This document shows positions 19,319-28,550 of a DNA stretch of 64,000 bases, piece by piece. Within the stretch, counting starts at the first letter, position 1. Each line of letters begins with the position of its first letter. This stretch comes from Romboutsia hominis. GTDB lineage: Bacteria; Bacillota; Clostridia; Peptostreptococcales; Peptostreptococcaceae. Location of the stretch: contig NZ_LN650648.1 of assembly GCF_900002575.1 (NCBI RefSeq), positions 2,209,565 through 2,273,564 on the forward strand, read 5' to 3'. The notes under the pieces were generated by a model. It saw nothing but the letters and a program-made list of their open reading frames with translations. It was not told where the DNA came from and did no database searches. The translations under genes and the position numbers were made by a program.

Positions 19319-19876
19319 CTAATCTAATTCTTCAAATATAAATTTTCCTCTAAATATTTGTTCTTGTGCTTTATTATTAATGACAACTTTGACATAATGC
19401 TTTGTACCTACATTTTTGTAGATTTCAGCCTTTGCTATAAGTCTATCCTTTTGTTCTATTAATTTCAAACATTTAACATTTGCAAACCTCATTATTACTT
19501 TTGGTGCATCTACTATAGCCATTGCTAATGAGTCTGCCATAGAAAATATATATGTATCCTTTAAAGTATTAGTTTTAGAATAGAGCATATCTTCTGTAAT
19601 TTCTAGCATAGATATTCCTAATTTCCCTACTGATAAATCAATTATTTCTCCTGTAATTTCCTTAATTCCAAGAGTTTTTACCTTTGAACTTTCTGCTTCT
19701 GCAATATTTTTTACTCTCTCCCTAAGTTCAGGTATATTCAGACTCATTCTATCTAGCCTTATAGTTTGAATACTAACTTCAAATAGGCTAGCTAACTCTT
19801 CGTCTGTATAAAAAGGGTCAGCCTGTAACATTTCTATTAATTCCTTTTGTCTTTGGGCTTTACTTTTCTTTTTCAT
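19319..19876 (-). CDS. fapR: Malonyl-CoA-responsive fatty-acid regulator FapR
   Basis: Repressor of fatty-acid and phospholipid genes, released by malonyl-CoA or malonyl-ACP. The protein is 185 aa. The N-terminal helix-turn-helix includes [20 protein letters not shown] and [20 protein letters not shown]. The C-terminal hotdog ligand domain includes [20 protein letters not shown]. It is the first gene of its own operon, downstream of a promoter with a perfect FapR-type operator (19903-19921), so it is autoregulated. GGAGGTAAT precedes the ATG. Confidence 0.97.
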   Translation of the reverse strand: MKKKSKAQRQKELIEMLQADPFYTDEELASLFEVSIQTIRLDRMSLNIPELRERVKNIAEAESSKVKTLGIKEITGEIIDLSVGKLGISMLEITEDMLYSKTNTLKDTYIFSMADSLAMAIVDAPKVIMRFANVKCLKLIEQKDRLIAKAEIYKNVGTKHYVKVVINNKAQEQIFRGKFIFEELD

Positions 19877-19902
19877 ATTACCTCCAAGTTTTTATAGCTG
19901 TA

Positions 19903-19921
19903 ATTAGTACCAGCTACTAAT
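19903..19921 (-). promoter_or_regulatory. FapR operator
   Basis: ATTAGTACCAGCTACTAAT is a perfect 7+7 inverted repeat around a 5-bp centre. It matches the known FapR operator type (TTAGTA...TACTAA). It begins four bases downstream of the -10 box, so bound FapR should block initiation. Confidence 0.88.
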
Positions 19922-19924
19922 AGT

Positions 19925-19953
19925 AGTATATAGTATCACAATAAAATTATCAA
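19925..19953 (-). promoter_or_regulatory. Sigma-A promoter of the fapR-plsX-fab operon
   Basis: On the minus strand TTGATA (19948-19953) and TATACT (19925-19930) are separated by exactly 17 bp. The likely transcription start falls in the FapR operator. Confidence 0.85.
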
Positions 19954-19977
19954 TACTTTTTTATTATTTTTTGTTTA

Positions 19978-20010
19978 AACAAAAAAAACATGTAGAGTAA
20001 TCTACATGTT
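19978..20010 (-). terminator. Intrinsic terminator after rpmF
   Basis: Perfect 10-bp stem AACATGTAGA/TCTACATGTT with a 4-nt loop and an eight-T run on the minus strand. It separates the DUF177-rpmF transcript from the fapR promoter. Confidence 0.9.
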
Positions 20011-20021
20011 TTTAGAAGTTA

Positions 20022-20198
20022 TTATTCAGATACAACTTCTTTACCTTTATAATATCCACAGTCTGGACATACTCTATGTGGTAATTTTGGCTCATGACAT
20101 TGTGGGCAACTTACAAATCCAGTTGCTACCATTTTAGAGTTAGCTGCTCTTCTCATTTTAGTTTTTGATTTAGATGTTTTACGCTTTGGTACTGCCAT
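20022..20198 (-). CDS. rpmF: 50S ribosomal protein L32
   Basis: A 58-aa ribosomal protein beginning [20 protein letters not shown], which is the standard L32 N-terminus. The zinc ribbon is intact: CPQC and CPDC pairs, so this is the zinc-containing (C+) form. AAGGAGGTGGCG precedes the ATG. It follows the DUF177 gene by 13 nt, the ylbN-rpmF order of Bacillus. Confidence 0.97.
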   Translation of the reverse strand: MAVPKRKTSKSKTKMRRAANSKMVATGFVSCPQCHEPKLPHRVCPDCGYYKGKEVVSE

Positions 20199-20211
20199 TT
20201 ACGCCACCTCC

Positions 20212-20739
20212 TTAGTCGTTTTTAAATATATCTTTTAATTTAGCAAAACGGGGATCAATATTCTCCTCGTCGTTCGCAGTTTCAGTGCAAGAACAATTTT
20301 CTTTATTAAGATTTGCTCCGCATCCTTGACAAAGTCCCATACAATCTTCATCACAAAGAACTCTTGGTGGTATTTTAAAGTCTAATGTTTGTTGTATAAG
20401 TTCTATAATATCTACAACTTGTCCATCATAGATGAATGCATCATCATCTTCAAAACTATCTTCATCATAGTCTTCTTTTACTAAAAAACCATTTATAGAG
20501 TATTCTATTGGTACTTCGACATCTTCTAAGCATCTTGAACATTGGTCAAGAATTGTAAAATCTACATCTACATCTAGGTATAATCCATTTTTAGTAGATG
20601 ATATTTTACCATTTAAATTTATTGGTGAAACTAACTTATAGTTGTTATCACAATAACTAATAGTATCAACTTTTTGAGAAAAATTCAAGTCTAATTTGTC
20701 AGTTTCTCTTCTTATTAATTTATCTAGACTGATTTGCAT
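20212..20739 (-). CDS. DUF177 family protein (YceD/YlbN, 23S rRNA accumulation factor)
   Basis: A 175-aa acidic protein of the YceD/DUF177 family, linked to 23S rRNA accumulation in bacteria and plastids. It contains LDQCSRCLEDVEVPIEYSI in the centre and a Cys-rich segment, CDEDCMGLCQGCGANLNKE, followed by a CSC pair near the C-terminus. That Cys pattern is usual for the Gram-positive members and suggests zinc binding. I chose the ATG at 20739, after AGGTGAATACA, over an in-frame GTG nine bases upstream. It is co-transcribed with rpmF. Confidence 0.9.
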   Translation of the reverse strand: MQISLDKLIRRETDKLDLNFSQKVDTISYCDNNYKLVSPINLNGKISSTKNGLYLDVDVDFTILDQCSRCLEDVEVPIEYSINGFLVKEDYDEDSFEDDDAFIYDGQVVDIIELIQQTLDFKIPPRVLCDEDCMGLCQGCGANLNKENCSCTETANDEENIDPRFAKLKDIFKND

Positions 20740-20840
20740 TGTATTCACCTCAATCCACTACCAATTTATTATACAAATTTAGTAGATGTTTGTCAAGTAT
20801 TTTTACTTGATAGATATTTTGAAAATGTTGTAAGACATAG

Positions 20841-20868
20841 TTTAAGGTAGGCTTTAACCTACCTTAAA
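20841..20868. terminator. Perfect hairpin downstream of ackA
   Basis: An 11-bp perfect stem (TTTAAGGTAGG with its complement) around a 6-nt loop, 20 bp past the ackA stop. There is no good T-run on the minus strand, so it may be a weak terminator or a 3'-end stabiliser. Confidence 0.5.
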
Positions 20869-20888
20869 TATATTATAACCTATTACAA

Positions 20889-22085
20889 TTATTTTACTAA
20901 TGCAACAGTATCTCTTGCTATCATTAACTCTTCGTTAGTTGGTATTAATAATATCTTAACTCTAGAGTCTTCTGTAGATATTACTCTTTCTTTTCCTCTA
21001 ACTTTGTTAGCTTCTTTATCTAAGTTCATTCCTAAGAATTCCATGTTAGAAGCTATTGATTCTCTTATTTCTATACCATTTTCACCAACACCAGCAGTAA
21101 ATACAACAGCGTCAACTCCGTTCATTTCTGCAGCATAAGCTCCTATGTATTTTTGAACTCTTTGAACGTATGCATCTAAAGCAACTTGAGCTTTTTCATC
21201 ACCGTTTGAAGCAGCTCCTTCTATATCTCTAAAGTCACTAGATATACCAGTCATTCCGTATACACCTGACTTTTTGTTCATTAAATCAGATAATCCTTTA
21301 GCATCTAATCCTTCTTTTTCCATTAAGAATGGTAATATAGCAGCATCTATATCTCCACATCTAGTTCCCATTATTAATCCTTCAAGTGGAGTGAATCCCA
21401 TAGATGTATCAACACACTTACCACCATCAACAGCAGCTATAGAAGCTCCATTTCCTAAGTGACAAGTTATTATCTTAACGTCTTCTATGTTCTTTCCAAG
21501 CATTGCAGCAGCTCTTTGAGATACATACTTGTGAGAAGTTCCGTGGAATCCGTATCTTCTTACACCGTACTTAGTGTATAATTCATGAGGTAATCCGTAT
21601 AAGTAAGATTTTTTAGGCATAGTTTGGTGGAAAGCAGTATCAAATACTCCTACCATTGGTACACCTGGAAGTATTTCTTCACAAGCTTTTATACCCATTA
21701 TGTTAGCTGGGTTGTGAAGTGGTGCTAATTCTACACACTCTTCTAATGCAACCATAACTTCGTCAGTTATCTTAACTGAACCAGCGAACTTTTCTCCACC
21801 GTGAACTACTCTGTGTCCTACAGCTTCAACTTCGCTTATTTCTTTAACTCCACCGAATTTAGCATCAACAACACCGTCTAATACTAACTTTATAGCATCT
21901 TGATGGTTTTTCATTGGTTGTTCTATTATTAATTTACCTTCAACACCATCTTTTTCTTGCTTAAGTATAGAACCTTCTATACCTATTCTTTCAACTAATC
22001 CTATACATAAAACTTCTTCATTTGACATATCTATTAATTGATATTTTAATGAAGAACTACCACAGTTTAATACTAATACTTTCAT
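20889..22085 (-). CDS. ackA: Acetate kinase
   Basis: Makes ATP and acetate from acetyl phosphate, a main energy-yielding step of fermentation. The protein is 398 aa. Signatures are [49 protein letters not shown] and [27 protein letters not shown] precedes the ATG. Codons here are less AT-biased than the neighbours (for example GTTGTATT and CCACCG choices), as expected for a highly expressed gene. Phosphotransacetylase is not adjacent. The gene is divergent from tmcAL. Confidence 0.98.
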   Translation of the reverse strand: MKVLVLNCGSSSLKYQLIDMSNEEVLCIGLVERIGIEGSILKQEKDGVEGKLIIEQPMKNHQDAIKLVLDGVVDAKFGGVKEISEVEAVGHRVVHGGEKFAGSVKITDEVMVALEECVELAPLHNPANIMGIKACEEILPGVPMVGVFDTAFHQTMPKKSYLYGLPHELYTKYGVRRYGFHGTSHKYVSQRAAAMLGKNIEDVKIITCHLGNGASIAAVDGGKCVDTSMGFTPLEGLIMGTRCGDIDAAILPFLMEKEGLDAKGLSDLMNKKSGVYGMTGISSDFRDIEGAASNGDEKAQVALDAYVQRVQKYIGAYAAEMNGVDAVVFTAGVGENGIEIRESIASNMEFLGMNLDKEANKVRGKERVISTEDSRVKILLIPTNEELMIARDTVALVK

Positions 22086-22487
22086 TAGTATACCTCCTTA
22101 AAATTTTATGAATAATATGTAAAAAGCCTTTTAGGCTAACATTTACAATTTACTTTTTGTATACAGTAAACATTCTTTAACACTAATTAATATATCACTT
22201 TTTATTATAAAAGTACAGTACATTATCTATTTATTTGAAAATTTATTAAATTTGGTTCATAAATTAAAAGCATAAGTTTTATTATATATAAATAGTATAT
22301 TGACTTTATTTAATATATTTTATATTTATATATTTACTTCATTTAAATATTTTTGCTTAACATAGATTATTTTTCTCTATTTGTTATAATATTATAATAT
22401 ATTATTTAAATTATTTTTTACAATATAGTTAGATTTCTACATATATTGTAATTACTCTATTATAATATTAACACAAGGAGAATCATT
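22086..22487. other. 402-bp divergent intergenic region between ackA and tmcAL
   Basis: Very AT-rich; no protein gene was found. It must hold both promoters. On plus, TATAAT at 22461-22466 is a clear -10 for tmcAL, but the -35 is weak. On minus, a near-perfect inverted repeat (TGTATAC-A-GTAAACA, 22158-22172) lies about 75 bp before the ackA ATG and could be an operator. A small 4-bp hairpin with Ts near 22120-22140 was not judged functional. Confidence 0.6.
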
Positions 22488-23768
22488 ATGAATATACTTG
22501 GAGTAATAGTTGAGTACAATCCATTTCACAATGGACATTTACACCATTTAAATAAATCTAGACAGCTAACAAAAGCTACTCACACAGTCGCTATTATGAG
22601 CGGAAATTTTTTACAAAGAGGTGAACCAGCCTTATTTGATAAATATACTAGAGCTTCTATCGCAGTTGAAAACGGTGTAGATTTAGTTCTTGAACTTCCT
22701 ACTTTATATGCTTGTCAGTCTGCTGAAATATTTGCCCACGGTGCAATAACAACTTTAAATTCATTAAATTGTATAGATTCAATTTGTTTTGGTAGCGAAG
22801 AAGGAAGTATTGATGTTTTGTATACTATAGCTAAAATACTAGTTGATGAGCCAAATGAATTTAAAGTAAATCTAAAGAAATACTTAGATGAAGGTATGCT
22901 TTATCCTAGTGCACGTAGCATGTCTTTATTTGACTATATATCTAAACATAATTTGATAGATATATCAAAAGATAAACTTTTAAATGTATTAAATTCCTCT
23001 AATAACATTTTAGGTCTAGAATACATAAAATGTCTACTAAAATTAAATAGTAATATAAAACCTTTTACGATTTCTAGAGTACAAGCTTCATACAACTCTG
23101 AAAATATAACTAGTAGTATTTGTTCTGCTACTGCCATAAGAAAATCTTTAAAAGATTACAATGATTTATCACTTATAAGTAATGTAGTTCCTAGCCAAAC
23201 TTATAATATACTTAATGAAAAAATTAATAATAATTTTTTACCTATGTTTGATGAAGCTTACTTTGATATTATAAAATCTATTGTAGCTAGAGATATTAGT
23301 ATATTAGATAAATATTTTGAAGTTAACGAAGGAATAGAAAATAAAATATACCAAAATATATTTAGGTCTAATTCTCTTGATGAACTTCACTTATCTATAA
23401 AAAGCAAAAGATATACATTAACTAAAATAAAAAGAACTCTTAATAATATACTACTTGGAATAACTAAAGAAGATATAAGTTACGTTAAAGATATAAATGC
23501 CGTTCCTTATATAAGAGTTCTAGCTTTTAACGATAGAGGTCGGGAAATATTAAAAGCTATTAAGAAAACTTCTGAAGTAAATATAGTAAATAAATTATCT
23601 AAAGCGTCATTTTCTATGAATGATAAATTATTTAAGACTTTGCTTGATTATGATATAAGATCGAGTAACATATATAATTTAATTTACTATAAAAACAATC
23701 CTGATTTATTAAAGGGTCCTATGGATTATTATATATCTCCTATTTACATTAAAAATAATAAAAATTAA
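22488..23768 (+). CDS. tmcAL: tRNA(Met) cytidine acetate ligase
   Basis: The Bacillus homologue (YlbM) makes N4-acetylcytidine at the wobble base of elongator tRNA-Met using acetate and ATP through an acetyl-adenylate. The protein is 426 aa. The nucleotidyltransferase site is [17 protein letters not shown] (residues 5-21), followed by [20 protein letters not shown]. Later segments are [19 protein letters not shown] and CFGSEEG. ACAAGGAG precedes the ATG. It stands next to ackA, whose product is acetate, the ligase substrate. It ends at a bidirectional terminator. Confidence 0.93.
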   Translation: MNILGVIVEYNPFHNGHLHHLNKSRQLTKATHTVAIMSGNFLQRGEPALFDKYTRASIAVENGVDLVLELPTLYACQSAEIFAHGAITTLNSLNCIDSICFGSEEGSIDVLYTIAKILVDEPNEFKVNLKKYLDEGMLYPSARSMSLFDYISKHNLIDISKDKLLNVLNSSNNILGLEYIKCLLKLNSNIKPFTISRVQASYNSENITSSICSATAIRKSLKDYNDLSLISNVVPSQTYNILNEKINNNFLPMFDEAYFDIIKSIVARDISILDKYFEVNEGIENKIYQNIFRSNSLDELHLSIKSKRYTLTKIKRTLNNILLGITKEDISYVKDINAVPYIRVLAFNDRGREILKAIKKTSEVNIVNKLSKASFSMNDKLFKTLLDYDIRSSNIYNLIYYKNNPDLLKGPMDYYISPIYIKNNKN

Positions 23769-23783
23769 AATCTATTTACAAAT

Positions 23784-23816
23784 AAAAAAGCACAGTTTAT
23801 TCTGCGCTTTTTTATT
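23784..23816. terminator. Bidirectional terminator between tmcAL and the lactate operon
   Basis: Stem AAAAGCACAG/CTGCGCTTTT with one mismatch and a 6-nt loop, with A-run and T-run on either side. It serves the convergent tmcAL and glcD-type transcripts. Confidence 0.88.
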
Positions 23817-23825
23817 TAGTTTAAA

Positions 23826-25217
23826 TTAGTATATTTTACTTGGATTTAATATATTTTTATGATCAAAAGCAGTTTTTATACTTTTTATAAGATCCATATA
23901 AGACTCACTTTGAGATTCATGTAAATATTCTTTTTTAGCATAGCCTATTCCATGTTCTCCTGAGACTTGCCCTCTAAGTTCTCTTGATTTTTCATACATA
24001 CAATCAAAGCTTTCTTTTAATTTTAACTTCCAAGTTTCATCATCCATACCATCTCTTAATGTATAAACATGAAGATTACCGTCTCCTGCATGCCCAAAAC
24101 TCTTTATTCTTACATTTAATTCTTTTTGTAAATCATGAGTATATCTTATAAAATCAGCAACTTTATCTCTAGGTACTACAACATCACATTCGTCCATTTC
24201 TGTTGTAGATGCTTTTATAGCTTCTAAAAATGCTCCTCTTGCTGACCATATAGATTCATTTCTTTCCTGTGTATCAGATATAAATACATCATATGCCCCA
24301 TTTTTTAAGCATAAGTGGGCAACTTTTTCATATTCTTTTTCTATATCTTCTTTACTATTTCCATCAAATTTTAATAGTAGATACGCATCTGAAGTATTAT
24401 CAGGGAAAGACTTTCCTAAAAATTCTTCTGCTGCAAGTATTACATCTCTTTCCATAAATTCTATCGCTGTTGGTATTGACTTTGATTTTATTATTTTAGG
24501 TACAGTTTCTATTGCTGTTGGTAAATCCTTAAAAGGAATTAATAAACTTATATCTTTTTTAGGAAGAGGTAAAAGTTTAAGTATTGCCTTTGTTACTATT
24601 CCTAATGTACCTTCTGAACCTACAATCAAATCTTTTATACTATATCCAGAACTATTTTTTACTACTTTTCCTCCTATATTAACAATATCACCATTAGGAA
24701 GTACAACTTCAAGTCCTCTTACATAGTCTCTTGTAACTCCATATTTAACAGCTCTCATTCCCCCTGCATTAGTGTTTATATTTCCACCTATTGTGGCACT
24801 TTTTTCACCTGGATCTGGCGGATAAAATAAATCTCTTTCTTGAACATATTGTCCTATAGTCATCAAAAGCACTCCTGGCTCTACTGTTAATGTTAAATTT
24901 TCTTCATCTAATTCTAATATTTTATTCATTTTGCTTAAATTAATCATTATACCACCATGAATTGCTACAGAAGCACCAACAAGCCCTGTTCCTTGTCCTC
25001 TTGGTGTTACAGGTATATTATTTTTATAGGCATATTTCATTATTTTAGATACTTGTTCTGTATTATATACATTAACAAGTACTTCTGGATATTTTTCCAC
25101 TCCTCCTAATTCATCATGTGAAAAATCTTCACTTATATCTTCGCCTGCAAAGACTTCTTCTTCTCCACAAATATCTATTAAAAATCTAATATCATCATTA
25201 TCTATTTTTTTATACAT
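23826..25217 (-). CDS. FAD-binding D-lactate dehydrogenase / glycolate oxidase GlcD-like, partner of EtfAB
   Basis: A 463-aa flavoprotein of the VAO/GlcD family. The FAD-binding half (about residues 40-215) has [19 protein letters not shown] and [21 protein letters not shown]. The C-terminal half has the substrate and FAD-oxidase-C segments with [13 protein letters not shown] and [13 protein letters not shown]. The etfB-etfA genes lie directly upstream, as in the lctBCD complex of Acetobacterium woodii. That complex oxidises lactate with NAD+ while also using reduced ferredoxin (flavin-based confurcation). Function here is inferred from that gene set. The ATG follows GGGGGAATAGCT; gap to etfA is 11 nt. 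Confidence 0.88.
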   Translation of the reverse strand: MYKKIDNDDIRFLIDICGEEEVFAGEDISEDFSHDELGGVEKYPEVLVNVYNTEQVSKIMKYAYKNNIPVTPRGQGTGLVGASVAIHGGIMINLSKMNKILELDEENLTLTVEPGVLLMTIGQYVQERDLFYPPDPGEKSATIGGNINTNAGGMRAVKYGVTRDYVRGLEVVLPNGDIVNIGGKVVKNSSGYSIKDLIVGSEGTLGIVTKAILKLLPLPKKDISLLIPFKDLPTAIETVPKIIKSKSIPTAIEFMERDVILAAEEFLGKSFPDNTSDAYLLLKFDGNSKEDIEKEYEKVAHLCLKNGAYDVFISDTQERNESIWSARGAFLEAIKASTTEMDECDVVVPRDKVADFIRYTHDLQKELNVRIKSFGHAGDGNLHVYTLRDGMDDETWKLKLKESFDCMYEKSRELRGQVSGEHGIGYAKKEYLHESQSESYMDLIKSIKTAFDHKNILNPSKIY

Positions 25218-25228
25218 AGCTATTCCCC

Positions 25229-26440
25229 CTATTCTTCTACGGATAATGCCACTTCTAATTGCTTTTGTTCTATTTTTTCTATTAATTTAGGAACAATCTC
25301 ATATATATCACCTACTAATGCTAAATGAGCAACATCAAATATCGGTGCTTTTTCATCTTTATTTATTGCTACTATGTAATCAGAACCTTGCATACCTGCT
25401 ACAAACTGAACAGCCCCAGATACCCCACACGTAATTATAAGTTTAGGTTTTACAGTTCTTCCACTAAGACCTATTTGTCTTCTTGGGTCTATCCATCCAG
25501 CTTCTATTAATGGTCTTGTTCCTGCAACTTGTGCTCCTAGTCTATCTGCTAATTTATATATCATATCCATATCATCTTGCTTTTTAATAGCCCTACTTGC
25601 AACTACTATAACTTCTGCTTCTTCAAGACCTACCTCTTTCGTTTTAGGTTTACTATCTAATACATTTATATTTGATACTAATTTTTCCTTACTAATACTA
25701 CATAATGTTATCTTTCCATTTGGACTTTCAACTTCTTCTGGTTCTGAGAATATTTTATATCTTACTGTAGCAAACTGTGGTCTATTATTTGGAGTATGAA
25801 TATGAGCCATTATATTTCCTCCAAATGCTGGTCTTATTTGATCTAAATCTGTATTTTCTTGAATATCAAGTATTGTACAATCTGCCGTAAGCCCTGTTTT
25901 AAATCTAGCCGCAAGTCTTGGTGCTAAAGATCTTCCAAGTGTAGTTCCCCCTACTAACATTATCGTAGGTTTTATATTATTTATAAAATCTTCAACTGCT
26001 CTAGAGTATGGCTCTATTCTAAAATGTTCAAATTCTGGATTATCATAAACAAATACTTCATCTACTCCATAAGATATTAATTTATCACATTTATCTTTTA
26101 TATCTTTACCTACAAATACACAATATACTGGATGATTTACTTTCTTAGCCATTTCACGAGCCTTACCTATAAGTTCATAAGTTACAGGATGTATATCTCC
26201 TTCATGGTGGTCTACATATACAGCTATTCCTTTCCATTCATCCTTGTTTATCTCTTTTTTTAGATTTTCTACAAATTCAAAAGCTCCTTTTGGTCCCTTT
26301 TTAACACAAATCTTACACATTTTACAAGCTGAATTTATTTCTATTTTTTGGTCAATTAATTCTATGGCATTAAATGGACACAATTTTAAAACTTCATCTA
26401 TATTATCTATTTTCTCTTGATTTATTACTACTTTAGCCAT
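25229..26440 (-). CDS. etfA: Electron-transfer flavoprotein alpha subunit with N-terminal iron-sulfur segment
   Basis: A 403-aa EtfA. The N-terminal 60 residues form a short ferredoxin-like extension with four cysteines, C21 (LCPFNAI) and C39-x2-C42-x2-C45, enough for one [4Fe-4S] cluster; the second cluster position (usual C-P) is replaced by GP. The rest is a standard EtfA, with [40 protein letters not shown] and [14 protein letters not shown] binding FAD. Such extended EtfA subunits occur in bifurcating lactate and caffeyl-CoA systems. It sits 12 nt after etfB and 11 nt before the dehydrogenase. Confidence 0.93.
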   Translation of the reverse strand: MAKVVINQEKIDNIDEVLKLCPFNAIELIDQKIEINSACKMCKICVKKGPKGAFEFVENLKKEINKDEWKGIAVYVDHHEGDIHPVTYELIGKAREMAKKVNHPVYCVFVGKDIKDKCDKLISYGVDEVFVYDNPEFEHFRIEPYSRAVEDFINNIKPTIMLVGGTTLGRSLAPRLAARFKTGLTADCTILDIQENTDLDQIRPAFGGNIMAHIHTPNNRPQFATVRYKIFSEPEEVESPNGKITLCSISKEKLVSNINVLDSKPKTKEVGLEEAEVIVVASRAIKKQDDMDMIYKLADRLGAQVAGTRPLIEAGWIDPRRQIGLSGRTVKPKLIITCGVSGAVQFVAGMQGSDYIVAINKDEKAPIFDVAHLALVGDIYEIVPKLIEKIEQKQLEVALSVEE

Positions 26441-26452
26441 ATAAATCCCCCC

Positions 26453-27241
26453 TTATATTAACTTTAACTCCTTAAGTTTATTTGCTAACTTTTCACTTAT
26501 TTCTTCACTACTTCCTCTTAAAACTTCTTTTTCATTATTAGAAGTTGGAGGGAATATTCTTAATACTTGGGTTGGCGAACCATTAAGTCCATAATTGTTT
26601 TCATCTTGATCTTCAAAGTCACTTAAACTATACATAGGTATTTCTCTATTTTTAGTATCTAGCTTTAATTTAAAAGAAGGTAATCTCGGTTCATATATGC
26701 CCTTTTCAACAGTTATTAAACATGGATAATTTATTTCACATTCTTCTAATGTATTTGGCATATCACACTCAACTACTATACTTTTATCTTTAATTTCTAT
26801 TATTTTAGTTACATTTGTAATATGTGGTATATTTAAAAATTCAGCTATTTCTGGTCCAACTTGAGCTGTATCTCCATCAGTAGTTTGCTTTCCACATATT
26901 ATTAAATCTGGATTTCCTACTTTTTTTATACCTTGAGATAGTGTATAAGAAGTTGCAAGTACATCAGCACCTGCGAATTTTCTATCACTAAGTATAGCTC
27001 CCTCATCTACTCCCATCATAAAACTTTCTTCTACAATTTGTTTTGCTTGTGGTGGTCCCATTGTCAATACTTTTAAAGTCGCACCTTTTTTTTCTTTTAT
27101 TTTAAGTGCTGTCTCTAATGCGTATAAATCATATGGATTCATTTTAGAATCTACACCATCTCTTTTAAGCACACCTGTTTTTTCATCTACTTCAACTTCA
27201 GAAGTTCCTGGAACTTGCTTAATACATGTTAAAATTTCCAT
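26453..27241 (-). CDS. etfB: Electron-transfer flavoprotein beta subunit
   Basis: A 262-aa EtfB that pairs with EtfA and holds the bifurcating flavin in confurcating complexes. It starts [20 protein letters not shown]. Family segments are [36 protein letters not shown], and the [20 protein letters not shown] nucleotide loop. GGGGGATAAAGT precedes the ATG. It follows the lactate racemase by 16 nt. Confidence 0.95.
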   Translation of the reverse strand: MEILTCIKQVPGTSEVEVDEKTGVLKRDGVDSKMNPYDLYALETALKIKEKKGATLKVLTMGPPQAKQIVEESFMMGVDEGAILSDRKFAGADVLATSYTLSQGIKKVGNPDLIICGKQTTDGDTAQVGPEIAEFLNIPHITNVTKIIEIKDKSIVVECDMPNTLEECEINYPCLITVEKGIYEPRLPSFKLKLDTKNREIPMYSLSDFEDQDENNYGLNGSPTQVLRIFPPTSNNEKEVLRGSSEEISEKLANKLKELKLI

Positions 27242-27257
27242 ACTTTATCCCCCTTAA

Positions 27258-28532
27258 CTATTTAACTATTACAGATACTCCATCAGGAATAACTACAACC
27301 TTTGAATCCCTTCCCTTTATATGAAATGCCATATTTAAAGCATCTTCAAAGTTTGATGCATGCTTCATATGCATATTCTCTATCATATCTTTATCACACT
27401 TATCTGTAACCATTATTACAGTGTAATTTTCAAGTATTCTAGCTAATATTTGAAACTCCCATTGGTCAGGTACAGTATCTCCCCTACTTACCTTTCTTAC
27501 TTTTTCTAAAACTTCTTTTGGTGATTTAGCATTTGCTATATTATCGTAAAAAGATTGACCTCCATGACCATCATTGCAGGCAGATATCATAATTATTACT
27601 CCACCTTCATTGCAAGTAGCTTCTGCTGCAGTCATTCCTTTTACAGACTGATATATATTTTGATCAAGAGGATACCCTCCATTAGTACTAACAACTATAT
27701 CAGCTTTATGAGATTTAACTTTAGATAACTCTGTTACAAATTCACATCCTTTTTTATGTGCTTTTTCTACATCTCCAGCAAAAGATGCTATAACTTTTTT
27801 ATCTTGGTCTATTACAACATTTAGTATAAAAGCGAGATTTGATACTTTAGCTGCATATACCATATCCTCGTGAATAGGATTATTTTGTAGTGTTCCAGTT
27901 CTGGCATTTTCACTATCTATAAAGTCACTACAGTGGTTATACATTATAGTTTTTGCTGATGCTATACCTGGTAATATACTTTTTCTACCTCCAGAAAAAC
28001 CTGCAAAAAAGTGAGGTTCTATAAAACCTTCTGCTATTAATAAATCTGCTTCTTTAACTAGTTTATTTAGATATAAATCTCCACCAGATGGCAATACTCC
28101 CATTTTTTCCATTTGAGAATCATCTGTTGATATATGCATTATTATTTCTTCATTTTCTACTATTTCCTCACCCATTTTATAAATCAATTCTTCTTTTGTA
28201 CTTTCTCTGTGAAACCCTGTAGCAATTAATATTTTTATACTTGCATCTTTATTTACTTTTCTTATTCTTTTTAAGATTATTGTCATGGTAATTTTGCTTG
28301 GTACAGGTCTTGTGTGATCACTAGTTATTATGACGATACTTTTTTTATCTTTTGCTAATTCTTCTAATTTCTTAGAGCCTATTGGATTGTCTAATGAATT
28401 TTCTACTATTTCTTCTTGAGTTCTATTGACTTTATATGTATGTGCTTTAGATTGAAGTGTCATTAAGAAATTTTCATCTGGAATATTTAAAATCATTCCC
28501 TCTTTAGAATATGGAACTTTTAAAGTAGGCAT
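27258..28532 (-). CDS. larA: Nickel-pincer lactate racemase
   Basis: Interconverts L- and D-lactate using a nickel-pincer nucleotide. The protein is 424 aa and keeps the residues that act in Lactiplantibacillus LarA at the same numbers: D72 and R75 (SDHTRPVPSK), H108, H174, the cofactor-attaching K184 (FSGGRKSILPG), H200, Q295, K298 and W358. The cofactor is made by LarB, LarC and LarE, none of which is in this window. It lies between the permease and etfB, consistent with feeding one lactate isomer to the EtfAB-linked dehydrogenase. GGGGGAAAAT precedes the ATG. Confidence 0.93.
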   Translation of the reverse strand: MPTLKVPYSKEGMILNIPDENFLMTLQSKAHTYKVNRTQEEIVENSLDNPIGSKKLEELAKDKKSIVIITSDHTRPVPSKITMTIILKRIRKVNKDASIKILIATGFHRESTKEELIYKMGEEIVENEEIIMHISTDDSQMEKMGVLPSGGDLYLNKLVKEADLLIAEGFIEPHFFAGFSGGRKSILPGIASAKTIMYNHCSDFIDSENARTGTLQNNPIHEDMVYAAKVSNLAFILNVVIDQDKKVIASFAGDVEKAHKKGCEFVTELSKVKSHKADIVVSTNGGYPLDQNIYQSVKGMTAAEATCNEGGVIIMISACNDGHGGQSFYDNIANAKSPKEVLEKVRKVSRGDTVPDQWEFQILARILENYTVIMVTDKCDKDMIENMHMKHASNFEDALNMAFHIKGRDSKVVVIPDGVSVIVK

Positions 28533-28550
28533 ATTTTCCCCCTTATATTT

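Noticed and set aside
22119-22142. Small AGCC/GGCT hairpin with Ts in the ackA leader
   Set aside because: The stem is only 4 bp, too weak for an attenuator.
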